This document shows, in pieces, positions 44,957 through 55,355 of a stretch of 64,000 bases of DNA. Both the position numbers and the translations under genes were made by a program. Position 1 is the first letter of the stretch; each line of letters opens with the position of its first letter. This DNA is from Pseudomonas nunensis. Lineage in GTDB: Bacteria; Pseudomonadota; Gammaproteobacteria; Pseudomonadales; Pseudomonadaceae. The notes beneath the pieces were generated by a model. It made no database searches. It was not told where the DNA came from and saw only the letters and a list, made by a program, of their open reading frames with translations. The stretch lies in assembly GCF_024296925.1 (NCBI RefSeq), contig NZ_CP101125.1, positions 5,024,501-5,088,500 of the forward strand. The letters are read 5' to 3'.

Positions 44957-45736
44957 ATGCTGATGGTGATTTCCCCCGCCAAGACCCTCGATTACGAAAC
45001 ACCGCCGGCCACCCAGCGTTTCACCCAGCCGCAATACCTGGACCATTCCCAGGAGCTGATCATGCAGTTGCGCGACCTCACGCCGGCGCAGATCAGCGAG
45101 TTGATGCACGTCTCCGACAAGATCGGCGGGCTCAACGCCGCGCGTTTTGGCAGCTGGACACCCGCGTTCACCCCGGAAAACGCCAAGCAGGCGCTGCTGG
45201 CCTTCAAGGGTGACGTATACACCGGCCTGAATGCCCAAACCTTCACTGAAGCCGATTTCGATTACGCCCAGCAGCATTTGCGCATGCTCTCCGGTCTGTA
45301 TGGCCTGCTGCGTCCCCTGGACCTGATGCAGCCTTATCGGCTGGAAATGGGCACCAAACTGGCGAATGCCCGTGGCAAGGACCTGTACGCCTTCTGGGGC
45401 ACGCGGATCAGCGAATGGCTGAACGAAGCGCTGGCCGATCAAGGTGACGACGTGCTGCTGAACCTGGCCTCCAACGAGTACTTCTCGGCGGTCAAACGCG
45501 GCGCCTTGAACGCGCGCATCATCAATACCGAGTTCAAGGACCTGAAGAACGGCCAGTACAAAATCATCAGCTTCTACGCGAAGAAAGCGCGCGGGATGAT
45601 GAGCCGGTTCGTTATCGAAGAACGCATCAACGACCCGGACGCTCTCAAACAGTTTGATATCCAGGGTTATCGTTACAGTACCGAACAGTCCAAACCGGAC
45701 AACTTGGTATTCCTGCGCGATCACACTCCCGAGTAA
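44957..45736 (+). CDS. yaaA: Peroxide stress protein YaaA
   Basis: YaaA limits free iron and oxidative DNA damage in E. coli and binds DNA. The 259 residues keep the family marks [65 protein letters not shown] and [31 protein letters not shown] gives a strong ribosome site before ATG 44957. Confidence 0.97.
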   Translation: MLMVISPAKTLDYETPPATQRFTQPQYLDHSQELIMQLRDLTPAQISELMHVSDKIGGLNAARFGSWTPAFTPENAKQALLAFKGDVYTGLNAQTFTEADFDYAQQHLRMLSGLYGLLRPLDLMQPYRLEMGTKLANARGKDLYAFWGTRISEWLNEALADQGDDVLLNLASNEYFSAVKRGALNARIINTEFKDLKNGQYKIISFYAKKARGMMSRFVIEERINDPDALKQFDIQGYRYSTEQSKPDNLVFLRDHTPE

Positions 45737-45748
45737 CGCACTCATTCA

Positions 45749-45780
45749 GCGCACGACCGTCGGTCGTGCGCACTGTTTAA
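45749..45780 (+). terminator. Terminator after yaaA
   Basis: GCGCACGACC (45749-45758) pairs perfectly with GGTCGTGCGC (45762-45771) around a 3-base loop; only a short T-stretch follows (CTGTTTAAT). Confidence 0.65.
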
Positions 45781-46067
45781 TCGTCCGACAATTCCCCGCC
45801 TGTTTCGCCATTCTCTTGGCGCCAAAAATACATCATCCAACTTTCTAACTTTTCTTTCACTCGACATTCATGATTTTTTTCAGTAGTGGCACCGAAAATT
45901 TTTATCGGTAGTGGCACATACACATCCAATTCGATAATTACCCTATATATAAAGGGCCAAACGGTAAGTGCTATCAATCTGAAAGCAGTGCCATCTTTTT
46001 CAATATTTCAAGAAATTTCAGGATTCACGATGGGCGGACAGGAACTATGTCCAAATGCGTCGCTCAT
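45777..46067 (-). pseudogene. Possible decayed small gene in an AT-rich patch
   Basis: One minus-strand frame is open from before 46067 except for a TGA at 46008-46010. From ATG 46067 it reads MSDAFGHSSCPPIVNPEIS, stop, then NIEKDGTAFRLIALTVWPF and continues to ESWMMYFWRQENGETGGELS before TAA at 45777. The tail looks protein-like, but AT content is far above the neighbours and no family was recognised. A 10-base direct repeat GTAGTGGCAC (45883 and 45908) lies inside. It could equally be non-coding DNA. Confidence 0.25.
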
Positions 46068-46539
46068 ACCACCGGTAACTATTTTCCTTGAGGTTGTAGG
46101 AAATAACTTACGCAGAGACGACAACCATGTAGCGAAGTTGTCACACGAACTTCCGCTTAATGGCCTCTGATTCAGGCAGTACCAATAGGACAGGAGATAC
46201 GCACCATTACTATCCCCTATACGGCCAAGGCAGCGCCCCTATAAACGTGCTCAACCGAGCACCCAACCGCTTGATTTACGGGCCCTCAGCCTGACATTGA
46301 GCGCGCATGACCTTTGCACGATTGTCCTCTGAACAGGGGGCAGGATGCATAACAGGGCATACATAATAATAAGGCCTAGTTGCGCACATCTTGAGTGCAC
46401 CTATTTAGTCACTCGGAACTTTGTTTGCCTGCACGCTGCATTGTGGCGCCTGTAAGCACGCACTTGCGAGTGCACTACGACCGCTGAACACCATTAACTC
46501 CGGCCATTTAATGGCTTGATAATTACAGAGGTAAATGCG
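45781..46539. other. Long upstream region of the alginate operon
   Basis: About 760 bp separate yaaA from algD. The first half is AT-rich (about 37% GC in 45901-45960). The second half precedes algD. In P. aeruginosa algD needs regulatory sites several hundred bases upstream, so a long control region is expected. No exact AlgR box (CCGTTCGTC) was found. Confidence 0.5.
46415..46421 (+). promoter_or_regulatory. GGAACTT, candidate AlgU (sigma-22) -35 element of algD
   Basis: The heptamer equals the -35 of the P. aeruginosa algD promoter (GAACTT). It lies 119 bp before the ATG. The expected -10 about 17 bp on is poor (CATTGT at 46439), so the element is likely but not proven. Confidence 0.5.
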
Positions 46540-47856
46540 ATGCGCATCAGCATATTTGGTTTGGGTTACGTCGGTGCAGTATGTGCCGGTTGCCTGTCTG
46601 CACGTGGCCATGACGTCATTGGCGTCGATGTTGCCAAAGACAAGATCGATATGATCAACGCCGGCAAATCGCCAATCGTTGAACCGGGCCTGGGTGAACT
46701 TCTGCAGAAGGGTATCGAGACGGGCAAACTGCGCGGCACGACCAACTTCGCCGAAGCGATTCGTGACACCGACCTGTCGATGATCTGCGTCGGTACGCCA
46801 AGCAAGAAGAACGGCGACCTGGAACTGAACTACATCGAAGCCGTGTGCCGCGAGATCGGTTTTGTCCTGCGTGACAAGACCACCCGCCACACCATCGTGG
46901 TTCGCAGCACCGTTTTGCCGGGCACGGTCGCAAACGTTGTCATCCCGATTCTCGAAGACTGCTCGGGCAAGAAAGCCGGCGTCGACTTCGGCGTGGCGGT
47001 CAACCCTGAATTCCTGCGTGAAAGCACCGCGATCGCTGACTACGACTTGCCACCGATGACCGTCATCGGCGAGTTCGACACGGCCAGCGGCGACGTGCTG
47101 CAAGCCCTGTACGAAGAACTCGACGCGCCGATCATCCGCAAGGACATCGCCGTCGCCGAGATGATCAAGTACACCTGCAACGTGTGGCACGCCACCAAGG
47201 TGACCTTCGCCAACGAGATCGGCAACATCGCCAAGGCTGTCGGCGTCGATGGTCGTGAAGTGATGGAAGTGGTCTGCCAGGACAAAACCCTGAACCTGTC
47301 GCAGTACTACATGCGCCCAGGTTTCGCGTTTGGCGGCTCTTGCCTGCCGAAAGACGTGCGTGCACTGACCTTCCGTGCCGGTTCCCTGGACGTCGATGCG
47401 CCGCTGCTCAACTCGCTGATGCGCAGCAACGTGTCGCAAGTGCAGAACGCCTTCGACATCGTGTCCAGCCACGACAAACGCAAAGTCGCCCTGCTCGGCT
47501 TGAGCTTCAAGGCCGGCACCGATGACCTGCGCGAAAGCCCATTGGTTGATCTGGCGGAAATGCTGATCGGCAAGGGTTACGACCTGAGCATCTACGACAG
47601 CAACGTCGAGTACGCCCGTGTCCACGGCGCGAACAAGGACTACATCGAGTCGAAGATCCCGCACGTTTCATCGCTGCTCAACTCCGACTTCGACGATGTG
47701 ATCAACAACTCCGACGTGATCATCCTCGGTAACCGTGACGAGAAATTCCGCGCCCTGGCGGAACAGGCTCCACACGGCAAGCAAGTGATCGACCTGGTTG
47801 GCTTCATGTCTCAGGCCACCAGCGTTAAAGATCGCACCGAAGGTATCTGCTGGTAA
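46540..47856 (+). CDS. algD: GDP-mannose 6-dehydrogenase
   Basis: AlgD oxidises GDP-mannose to GDP-mannuronate with two NAD, the committed step of alginate synthesis. The 438 residues start with the Rossmann motif MRISIFGLGYVGAVCAGCL; catalytic Cys268 sits in FGGSCLPKD, matching P. aeruginosa numbering. NPEFLRES and LLGLSFKAGTDDLRESP are also conserved. GAGGTAA precedes the start. First gene of the alg operon. Confidence 0.98.
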   Translation: MRISIFGLGYVGAVCAGCLSARGHDVIGVDVAKDKIDMINAGKSPIVEPGLGELLQKGIETGKLRGTTNFAEAIRDTDLSMICVGTPSKKNGDLELNYIEAVCREIGFVLRDKTTRHTIVVRSTVLPGTVANVVIPILEDCSGKKAGVDFGVAVNPEFLRESTAIADYDLPPMTVIGEFDTASGDVLQALYEELDAPIIRKDIAVAEMIKYTCNVWHATKVTFANEIGNIAKAVGVDGREVMEVVCQDKTLNLSQYYMRPGFAFGGSCLPKDVRALTFRAGSLDVDAPLLNSLMRSNVSQVQNAFDIVSSHDKRKVALLGLSFKAGTDDLRESPLVDLAEMLIGKGYDLSIYDSNVEYARVHGANKDYIESKIPHVSSLLNSDFDDVINNSDVIILGNRDEKFRALAEQAPHGKQVIDLVGFMSQATSVKDRTEGICW

Positions 47857-47868
47857 CAAGCAGCCCTC

Positions 47869-47949
47869 TGTAGGAGCCAGGCTTGCCGGCGAACCAGACG
47901 ACGTGATGTGTCAGGTACGCCGTCTTCGCGGGCAAGCCTCGCGCCTACG
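47869..47949. repeat. REP inverted pair in the algD-alg8 junction
   Basis: A diverged copy of the GTAGGAGCGAGGC variant (TGTAGGAGCCAGGCTTGCCG ... CGGGCAAGCCTCGCGCCTAC) in the 174-bp gap between the first two genes of the operon. Confidence 0.88.
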
Positions 47950-48030
47950 GGTCCGAGGGAATTGACCTGGTTTTTTCGCCTGCCTTAACCCCATCGGGCC
48001 ACCCCACAGGCTCGCCCGAGATAGAGACGG

Positions 48031-49521
48031 ATGCAGATTATGCACAGGCTAAAGCACGGCCTTTTACAGGCCGCCGGTTGGCTGTTTTACCTAAGTTTAT
48101 TGATGGGCATCGCCATGGCGTTGCCTTCGTCCACATTCGACTCCGAGTCGAAGGACTTTATTTTCCTGATCGGTTTCATCGGGATCTGGCGTTACTCGAT
48201 GGGTGCCACGCACTTTCTGCGCGGCATGCTGTTCCTGTACGTGGTCTACCCGCACCTGCGGCGCAAAGTGCGCAAGCTGGGTAAAGCGGCAGACCCGTCG
48301 CATGTGTACCTGATGGTCACCAGTTTCCGTATCGACGCCCTGACCACTGCTCAGGTCTACGCCTCGGTGATTCGCGAAGCGATCGACTGCGGCCTGCCGA
48401 CCACCATGGTCTGCTCCATCGTGGAAATGTCCGATGAGAAGCTGGTGAAAAGCCTGTGGACCAAAATGAATCCACCGGCCCGCGTCAAGCTCGACTTCGT
48501 GCGCATTCCCGGCACCGGCAAGCGCGATGGCCTGGCCTACGGTTTCCGCGCCATCTCCCGCCACTTGCCGGATGACCGCGCAGTGGTTGCAGTGATCGAT
48601 GGCGATACCGTGCTCGCCCCTGGCGTCGTGCTCAAGACCGTGCCGTGGTTCCAGCTGTTCGGCAATGTCGGCGGCCTGACCACCAACGAGTTCTGCGAAG
48701 TACGCGGCGGCTACGTCATGGCTGAGTGGCACAAACTGCGCTTCGCCCAGCGCCACATCAACATGTGCTCGATGGCCCTGTCCAAACGCGTCCTGACCAT
48801 GACCGGCCGGATGTCGGTGTTTCGCGCAACCGTGGTGACCGACCCGGACTTCATCGCCGACGTGGAAAGCGACTCGCTGCAACACTGGCGCCTGGGCCGC
48901 TTCAAGTTCCTGACCGGTGACGACAAGTCGAGCTGGTTCAGCCTGATGCGCCTGGGCTACGACACCTTCTACGTACCGGACGCGGCGATCCACACCGTGG
49001 AACACCCGCCGGAAAAAAGCTTCATCAAGGCCAGCCGCAAACTGATGTTCCGCTGGTACGGCAACAACCTGCGTCAGAACTCCCGCGCCCTGGGCCTGGG
49101 GATGAAACGCCTTGGCCTGTTCACCTCGGTAGTGCTGTTCGACCAACGCGTGTCGATGTGGACTTCGTTGCTCGGCCTGACCGTAGCAATCATCGCCAGC
49201 TTCAAGTACGGCGGCGCGTTCATCCTCGCTTACCTGCTGTGGATCGGCATCACCCGCCTGATTCTGACCCTGCTGTTGTCCTGCTCCGGTCACCGCGTCG
49301 GCCCGGCCTATCCGATGATTCTCTATTACAACCAGATCGTCGGCGCGCTGGTGAAGATCTATGTGTTCTTCCGCCTCGACCAACAATCCTGGACTCGCCA
49401 GGACACCAAATTGACCCGTGATCTCGCCAGCTTTCAACGTTGGTTCAACACCTGGTCGTCTCGGACCATGACCTTCTCCGCCGGCAGCGTTTTCGTCGCC
49501 GTGCTGCTGATGATGGTCTGA
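48031..49521 (+). CDS. alg8: Mannuronan synthase (polymerase) subunit Alg8
   Basis: Alg8 is the inner-membrane family-2 glycosyltransferase that polymerises GDP-mannuronate. The 496 residues have N-terminal membrane helices, the catalytic domain with DGDT (Asp190 and Asp192), [13 protein letters not shown] and the acceptor motif [15 protein letters not shown], then C-terminal helices. A second start, MHRLKHG at 48040, is equally common in annotations; GAGACGG favours 48031. Confidence 0.97.
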   Translation: MQIMHRLKHGLLQAAGWLFYLSLLMGIAMALPSSTFDSESKDFIFLIGFIGIWRYSMGATHFLRGMLFLYVVYPHLRRKVRKLGKAADPSHVYLMVTSFRIDALTTAQVYASVIREAIDCGLPTTMVCSIVEMSDEKLVKSLWTKMNPPARVKLDFVRIPGTGKRDGLAYGFRAISRHLPDDRAVVAVIDGDTVLAPGVVLKTVPWFQLFGNVGGLTTNEFCEVRGGYVMAEWHKLRFAQRHINMCSMALSKRVLTMTGRMSVFRATVVTDPDFIADVESDSLQHWRLGRFKFLTGDDKSSWFSLMRLGYDTFYVPDAAIHTVEHPPEKSFIKASRKLMFRWYGNNLRQNSRALGLGMKRLGLFTSVVLFDQRVSMWTSLLGLTVAIIASFKYGGAFILAYLLWIGITRLILTLLLSCSGHRVGPAYPMILYYNQIVGALVKIYVFFRLDQQSWTRQDTKLTRDLASFQRWFNTWSSRTMTFSAGSVFVAVLLMMV

Positions 49522-49557
49522 CCGCCCCCTTATTGAATTAACCAGGAAATTGCCCCT

Positions 49558-50727
49558 ATGAATACCGCCGTCAATGCCAACGTAGTGCACGAATCCGAAG
49601 CCCAGCGCCAACACGCCCGAGTGAAAATCCCGGCCAAGCTGCGGTTCTTCGGTCCAGACCGTACGCCGGTCGAAGCCCGGGTCCTCGACCTGTCTGCTGG
49701 CGGCCTGGCGTTCAACGCCGGTCAGCTGCCGCTGAAGATCGGCGACGTGCACAAGGCTCGCCTGCAATTCGTCATCGATAACCTCGGCCTGGCCATGGAC
49801 GTGGAGTTGCAGATCCGCTCCTTCGATCGCCAGACCGGTCGCGCCGGTTGCCAGTTCCAGAACCTGGAAGCGCAAGACATCTCGACCCTGCGTCACCTGA
49901 TCACCTCTCACCTGTCCGGCGACATCGTCAGCATGGGTGAAGTGCTGGCGACCCTGCAGCGCGACAACTTCACCAAGGCGCGCAAGGTCAAGGATGGCGG
50001 CCACGGCATGACCCCGTTCGGTCGTCTGCGTGCAGTGACGTTCAGCTTCGCGATTTTCCTCGTCGGCCTCGCGGCGTTCGGTTTCATCTTCAAGTCGGTG
50101 TACGGCATGTACTTCGTCAGCCACGCCCAGGCCGGCATCGTCAGCGTACCGGGCATGAACATCACCATGCCGCGCGACGGCACCGTGCAGAGCCTGATCA
50201 AAGCTGACGGCATTGCCGCCAAAGGCGCGCCACTGGCGACCTTCAGCACCAGCATGCTCGACGTACTCAAGGGCCATCTGGACGAAGACCAGTTGCAACC
50301 GGCCAAGGTTGAAGAACTGTTCGGCAAGCAAATGACCGGCACCCTGACTTCGCCGTGCGATTGCACCGTGGCGCAGCAACTGGTTGGCAACGGTCAGTAC
50401 GCCAGCAAGGGCGACGTGATCTTCAATCTGGTGCCGCGTAACAGCGAAGCCAACATCGACGCGCGCTTCACTTATCGCCAGTTCGCCGACGTGCGTCCAG
50501 GCGCGCCAGTGACCTTCGAAATCGCCGGCGAAGACAAGGTCCGCACCGGCAAGATCGTCAGCAGCACCAGCCTGAAAAGCGCCGACCTGTCCTCCGACAT
50601 CCGCGTACAGATCAAGCCTGACGAGCCGCTGGACACCACCTTCGCCGGTCGCCCGGTGGAAGTGAACAGCGATCGTGGCCCGAGCTTGAACTGGCTGATC
50701 GACAAAGCCATGGCCGCCGGTATTTAA
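49558..50727 (+). CDS. alg44: Alginate synthesis c-di-GMP receptor Alg44
   Basis: Alg44 activates Alg8 on binding c-di-GMP. The 389 residues have an N-terminal PilZ domain with Arg17-x3-Arg21 (RQHAR) and Asp44-Leu-Ser46 (DLSAGG), the residues required in P. aeruginosa. One membrane helix follows (AIFLVGLAAFGFIFKSVYG, about 165-183) and then a periplasmic membrane-fusion-like domain that probably reaches AlgK/AlgX. Confidence 0.98.
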   Translation: MNTAVNANVVHESEAQRQHARVKIPAKLRFFGPDRTPVEARVLDLSAGGLAFNAGQLPLKIGDVHKARLQFVIDNLGLAMDVELQIRSFDRQTGRAGCQFQNLEAQDISTLRHLITSHLSGDIVSMGEVLATLQRDNFTKARKVKDGGHGMTPFGRLRAVTFSFAIFLVGLAAFGFIFKSVYGMYFVSHAQAGIVSVPGMNITMPRDGTVQSLIKADGIAAKGAPLATFSTSMLDVLKGHLDEDQLQPAKVEELFGKQMTGTLTSPCDCTVAQQLVGNGQYASKGDVIFNLVPRNSEANIDARFTYRQFADVRPGAPVTFEIAGEDKVRTGKIVSSTSLKSADLSSDIRVQIKPDEPLDTTFAGRPVEVNSDRGPSLNWLIDKAMAAGI

Positions 50728-50736
50728 GTCGAGGAC

Positions 50737-52248
50737 ATGCCTGTGACGATTATCAGTCTCCTGAAAACACCGCAAACCTTGTGGGAGCGGGCTTGCTCGC
50801 GAAGGGATCAGCGCGGTCTGCCTGATGCACCGCAGCGCCTGCTTCGCGAGCAAGCCCGCTCCCACATGGGTTTTGCATTCTGCTCGCTGGCCCTTGCCGT
50901 CAGCCTCAGCGGCTGCGCCGGCCTGCCCGACCAACGCCTGGCGAACGAAGCCCTGAAGCGCGGCGACACCGCGCTGGCGCAGCAGAACTACCAGCAACTG
51001 GCGGACCTGGGTTACAGCGAGGCCCAAGTGGGCCTGGCCGATATCCAGGTCGACAGCCGTGACCCGGCGCAGATGAAACAGGCCGAGGCGACTTACCGCG
51101 CCGCAGTCGGCGTTTCGCCGCGAGCCCAGGCTCGTCTCGGTCGCCTGCTGGTGGCCAAGCCCGGTTCCACTGAAGCCGAACAGCACGAAGCCGAAGGCCT
51201 GTTGAAAAAAGCCTCGGCCAATGGCGAAGGCAATACGCTGATCCCGCTGGCGATGCTGTACCTGCAATACCCGCACAGTTTCCCGAACATCAACGCCCAG
51301 CAGCAGATCAGCCAATGGCGCGCCGAAGGCAAACCGGAAGCGGGCCTGGCCCAAGTGCTGCTGTATCGCACCCAAGGCACTTACGACCAGCACCTGGACG
51401 AAGTCGAATCCATCTGCAAAGCCGCGTTGAACACCACCGACATCTGCTACGTCGAACTGGCCACGGTTTACCAGAAACAAGCCAAGCCAGAACAGACCGC
51501 CGAGCTGATCAAGCAGATGCAAGCCGCCCATGCGCGTGGCACTGTTTCCGCTCAACGCGTGGACAGCGTCGCTCGCGTTCTCGGTGATGCGACCCTGGGC
51601 AAGACTGACGAGAAAACCGCGCAGTCGCTGCTCGAAGACATCGCCCCTGGCTACCCTGCTTCCTGGGTCAGCCTGGCGCAATTGCTTTACGACTTCCCGG
51701 AACTCGGTGACGTCGACACGATGATGAAGTACCTGGACAACGGTCGCGCCGCCGACCAACCCCGCGCCGAACTGTTGCTGGGCAAGCTCTACTACGAAGG
51801 CAAATGGGTGCCGGCTGACGCCAAGGTCGCCGAAGAACACTTCCAGAAAGCCGTCGGCCGTGAAGTCGCCGCCGATTACTACCTCGGCCAGATCTACCGC
51901 CGTGGTTACCTGGGCAAGGTCTATTCGCAGAAAGCCCTGGATCACTTGCTGACCGCTGCGCGCAACGGCCAGAACAGCGCCGACTTCGCCATCGCCCAAC
52001 TGTTTTCCCAAGGCAAGGGCACCAAGCCCAACCCGGTTAACGCCTATGTCTTCAGCCAGCTCGCCAAGGCTCAGGACACCCCGCAAGCCAATGAGCTTGC
52101 GACAACACTCGAAGCCCAACTGCCGCCTGCCCAGCTCGCCGAGGCCCAACGCCTGTTGAAACAAGAACAGGCCGTTCGTGGTTCCTCGAGCCAGAACAAG
52201 CTGGATTTGCATGCCCTGCAAGAAGAAGACGGCGAGGAAACCCTATGA
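50737..52248 (+). CDS. algK: Alginate export lipoprotein AlgK (TPR scaffold) with a REP-encoded insert in the signal region
   Basis: AlgK is an outer-membrane lipoprotein with Sel1/TPR repeats that holds the periplasmic alginate complex and places AlgE. Mature sequence starts at Cys60 in [22 protein letters not shown] precedes ATG 50737. Residues 15-44 are translated from an 87-bp REP pair (WERACSR...REQARSH), so the ORF has 503 codons. Without it the protein would have 474, near the 475 of P. aeruginosa AlgK. Alternatively translation may start at the ATG formed at the REP border (50866), which has no ribosome site. TPR helices run from about 65 to 480. Confidence 0.93.
   Translation: MPVTIISLLKTPQTLWERACSRRDQRGLPDAPQRLLREQARSHMGFAFCSLALAVSLSGCAGLPDQRLANEALKRGDTALAQQNYQQLADLGYSEAQVGLADIQVDSRDPAQMKQAEATYRAAVGVSPRAQARLGRLLVAKPGSTEAEQHEAEGLLKKASANGEGNTLIPLAMLYLQYPHSFPNINAQQQISQWRAEGKPEAGLAQVLLYRTQGTYDQHLDEVESICKAALNTTDICYVELATVYQKQAKPEQTAELIKQMQAAHARGTVSAQRVDSVARVLGDATLGKTDEKTAQSLLEDIAPGYPASWVSLAQLLYDFPELGDVDTMMKYLDNGRAADQPRAELLLGKLYYEGKWVPADAKVAEEHFQKAVGREVAADYYLGQIYRRGYLGKVYSQKALDHLLTAARNGQNSADFAIAQLFSQGKGTKPNPVNAYVFSQLAKAQDTPQANELATTLEAQLPPAQLAEAQRLLKQEQAVRGSSSQNKLDLHALQEEDGEETL
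50780..50866. repeat. REP inverted pair inside the algK coding region
   Basis: TGTGGGAGCGGGCTTGCTCG to GAGCAAGCCCGCTCCCACA, 87 bp, exactly 29 codons, with no stop in the algK frame. It lies in the region coding for the lipoprotein signal peptide. All other REP pairs in the window are intergenic. Confidence 0.95.
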
Positions 52249-53732
52249 AGCTGAATCCATTCGTCAAGGCCGGTATTGGCCTGACATTCGCCCTGCTGTG
52301 GTCGTGTCCGACCCTGGCCGCGATGACCGAAGCCAAAAACTACGGCCTCGAAGTTAAAGTCACCGGCCAGTCCGAAGACGACGCCGACCTCGGCACCGCC
52401 AAGGGCGGCGACGTCAATGGCCTGGGCCTCGACCTGCGTCCATGGGTCTACGGCGAACGCGGCGCGTGGAGCGCCTATGCGATGGGTCAGGCGGTGACGT
52501 CCACCGACATCATCGAAACCGACACCCTGCAACAGTCCGACAGCGACGGCACCCAGGCCACCGACAACGGTGATCGCAAGTCCAAGAAAAACTACTTGGC
52601 CATGCGCGAATTCTGGGTCGGCTACAGCGGCCTCACGCCTTACCCGGGCGAGATGCTCAAGCTCGGTCGCCAACGCCTGCGCAATGACGACGGCCAATGG
52701 CGCGACACCAACATCGAAGCCCTGAACTGGACCTTCGACACCACCCTGTTGCGTGCCAACGCCGGTGTTGCCGAACGCTTCAGCGAGTACCGCACCGACT
52801 TGAAAGAGCTGGCGCCAAAAGACAAGGATCGCCTGCACGCTTACGCCGATGCAGCGTATCAGTGGACCCCGGGCAACTGGGTCGGCATTCGCGGTCATCA
52901 CACCCACGATGACGGCAAGCTCGACTACCCGGAACCGGGTGTGGCCGGCGATTCGCTGGACAAAAAACAGAATGGCGACATCAGCTGGCTCGGCCTGACC
53001 GCTGACAGCGATGCCTACAACTGGCGCAACACCAACACCGTCAACTACTGGGGCAGCATCACCGGTATGAGCGGCGACACCGACACAGTCAACGCGCTGA
53101 ATGCCGACGGCACCCGCCCGACCGAAGCCAAGACCGGTGAAGACCTCAACGGCTGGGCTACCGATGTCGGCGTGCGTCTGCGCCTCGATCCGCAATGGCA
53201 AGTCGGTGCAGCCTATGCCCGCGCCAGCGCCGATTACGAACAGAACGGCCTGGAAAGCAACCGCTCGAACTACACCGGTACTCGCTCGCGGGTTCACCGT
53301 TTCGGCGAAGCCTTCCGTGGCGAAATGAACAACATGCAAACCGCGACCCTGTTCGGCTCGTGGATGCTCAACGACGAATACGACGCCAGCCTCGTGTACC
53401 ACAAGTTCTGGCGCGTTGACGGCAGCAAACCGGTGGGCAGCAACGGTATAAACGCCGTCGAGAACAACACCGACGACGCCACTGGCGCGATCCTCTCCAG
53501 CACTTCGCTGCCGCTGCAGGATGGCAACAAGGACCTCGGTCAGGAAATGGACCTAGTGGTCACCAAGTACTTCAAGCAAGGGCTGTTGCCTGCCGCTTTG
53601 AGCCAGTCGATCGATGAGCCTTCGGCCCTGGTGCGTTTCCGTGGCGGTGTGTTCAAGCCCGGCGATGCCTATGGCAAAGAAGTCGATTCGTACATGCACC
53701 GCGCGTTTATCGACGTGATCTGGCGCTTCTGA
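52245..53732 (+). CDS. algE: Alginate outer-membrane porin AlgE
   Basis: AlgE is an 18-strand beta-barrel that exports the polyanionic polymer. The 495 residues have a signal peptide ([20 protein letters not shown], cleavage near LAA/M) and alternating barrel strands such as [16 protein letters not shown] and [16 protein letters not shown], ending with aromatic [12 protein letters not shown] overlap with algK indicates coupled translation. Confidence 0.97.
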   Translation: MKLNPFVKAGIGLTFALLWSCPTLAAMTEAKNYGLEVKVTGQSEDDADLGTAKGGDVNGLGLDLRPWVYGERGAWSAYAMGQAVTSTDIIETDTLQQSDSDGTQATDNGDRKSKKNYLAMREFWVGYSGLTPYPGEMLKLGRQRLRNDDGQWRDTNIEALNWTFDTTLLRANAGVAERFSEYRTDLKELAPKDKDRLHAYADAAYQWTPGNWVGIRGHHTHDDGKLDYPEPGVAGDSLDKKQNGDISWLGLTADSDAYNWRNTNTVNYWGSITGMSGDTDTVNALNADGTRPTEAKTGEDLNGWATDVGVRLRLDPQWQVGAAYARASADYEQNGLESNRSNYTGTRSRVHRFGEAFRGEMNNMQTATLFGSWMLNDEYDASLVYHKFWRVDGSKPVGSNGINAVENNTDDATGAILSSTSLPLQDGNKDLGQEMDLVVTKYFKQGLLPAALSQSIDEPSALVRFRGGVFKPGDAYGKEVDSYMHRAFIDVIWRF

Positions 53733-53758
53733 TGCGAGCCGCGAAAGGAGTGCCCGAC

Positions 53759-55345
53759 ATGACCTATCCGAAGAGAGGTTCGATCACGTTGCTGGCCGGC
53801 GCCATGCTGCTGGCCAGCTCGGTCGCCTTCGCCAACGCGGAGCCGGTTGCGCCTGCACAAAAAGGCCAGCCGGCCACCCTGGCCAAAGGACTGCAACAAG
53901 CCAAGACCTACACCGTCACCAGCGCGCCGACCGCGCCGCTGGAGTTGGCCAAGCCGAAGCTGCCGGATACTTCCGGCTACACCGCCGAAGCCATCGCCGC
54001 GAAAATCGTGCGGACCAAACCGGGCAAGGTCAGCGTGCGCCGGATGATGCAGGAAGACGCCTTGAAGGACTTCATCGGCGGCGACAACAAGATGGCCGAG
54101 TGGGTAGTGCGTCAGCACGGTATCCCGCAGGCGATCTTCGTCGACGACGGCTACATGAACCTCAAAGACCTGGCGAAGAAAGAACCGAAGTACATCAGCG
54201 AAACTTCGCCAGGTGTATTCCTGGCGAAGCTGCCGATTGTGGTTGGCCGCAAGGGCATCCTCGAAATCGACAAGCAGACCCAGGAATTGCGCCTGTCCCA
54301 AGAGGCCGGCTCGTTCCTGGTCAACGACGGCCAGTTGTTTGTGCGTGACACCAAAATTACCGGGTGGAGCGAGAAGAACAATGGGCCGGCGCTGTTCAAG
54401 ACGCCGAAGGAATTCCGTCCGTTCCTGCTGTCCTGGGGCGGCACCGAGACCTACATCGCCAACAGCAAGATCGCCAGTTTCGGCTACGCCAACAGTAAGT
54501 CCTACGGCGTGAGTATTTCCCAGTACACGCCGAACATGGCCAAGGTGCTCAAGCGTTCTGAACCGACTGGCTGGATCGTCGGTTCCGAGTTCTCGGACAT
54601 GTGGTACGGCTTCTACTGCTACGAAGCCCGCGACTTCGTGGTCAAGGGCAACACCTACAAAGACAACATCGTCTACGGCATTGACCCGCATGACCGTTCC
54701 CACGGCCTGATCATCGCGGACAACACCGTATACGGGACCAAGAAGAAGCACGGGATCATCATTTCCCGTGAGGTCAACGACAGCTTCATCTTCAACAACC
54801 GCAGCTACGACAACCACCTCTCGGGGCTGGTGATCGACCGTAACAGCGTGAACAACCTGATCGCCTACAACGAGATCTACAAGAACCACACCGACGGCAT
54901 CACCCTCTATGAGAGTGGCGACAACCTGTTGTGGGGCAACAAAGTGATCAGCAACAAGCGCCACGGCATCCGGATTCGTAACAGCGTGAACATTCGCCTC
55001 TACGAAAACCTCGCCATGGCCAACGGCCTGACCGGTGTCTACGGGCACATCAAGGACCTGAGCGACACCGACCGGGACATCAAGCTCGACCCGTTCGACG
55101 CCCAGGTGTCGCTGATCGTGGTCGGCGGCGAACTGGCCGGCAATGGCAGCGGACCGCTGTCCATCGACTCGCCGCTGAGCGTCGAGTTGTACCGCGTGTC
55201 CATGCTCGCGCCGACCAAATCCAGTGGCATCAGCTTCAACGGGATTCTTGGCGAGCGCCAGGATGAAATTCTCGACCTGCTGGTACGCCAGCAGAAAGCC
55301 GTGCTGATCGACCCTGTCGAACGCCAGACCGAAATGCAGGACTGA
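53759..55345 (+). CDS. algG: Mannuronan C5-epimerase AlgG
   Basis: AlgG converts mannuronate to guluronate in the polymer in the periplasm. ATG 53759 follows GCGAAAGGAGTGCCCGAC and gives 528 residues with a signal peptide (GSITLLAGAMLLASSVAFAN). The right-handed beta-helix (CASH repeats) runs from about 230 to 480, with the catalytic DPHD at 309-312 in GIDPHDRSHGL. An upstream start at 53732 overlapping algE lacks this ribosome site. Confidence 0.96.
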   Translation: MTYPKRGSITLLAGAMLLASSVAFANAEPVAPAQKGQPATLAKGLQQAKTYTVTSAPTAPLELAKPKLPDTSGYTAEAIAAKIVRTKPGKVSVRRMMQEDALKDFIGGDNKMAEWVVRQHGIPQAIFVDDGYMNLKDLAKKEPKYISETSPGVFLAKLPIVVGRKGILEIDKQTQELRLSQEAGSFLVNDGQLFVRDTKITGWSEKNNGPALFKTPKEFRPFLLSWGGTETYIANSKIASFGYANSKSYGVSISQYTPNMAKVLKRSEPTGWIVGSEFSDMWYGFYCYEARDFVVKGNTYKDNIVYGIDPHDRSHGLIIADNTVYGTKKKHGIIISREVNDSFIFNNRSYDNHLSGLVIDRNSVNNLIAYNEIYKNHTDGITLYESGDNLLWGNKVISNKRHGIRIRNSVNIRLYENLAMANGLTGVYGHIKDLSDTDRDIKLDPFDAQVSLIVVGGELAGNGSGPLSIDSPLSVELYRVSMLAPTKSSGISFNGILGERQDEILDLLVRQQKAVLIDPVERQTEMQD

Positions 55346-55355
55346 GGATAATTTT

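Noticed and set aside
45886..46170. 94-codon plus-strand ORF in the AT-rich patch
   Set aside because: No ribosome site, no family resemblance, and overlaps a competing minus-strand frame; coding evidence is no better than chance.
48097..52221. 1374-codon ORF antisense to alg8-alg44-algK
   Set aside because: Spans three well-supported genes and their gaps, and includes the REP in reverse; composition typical of GC shadows.
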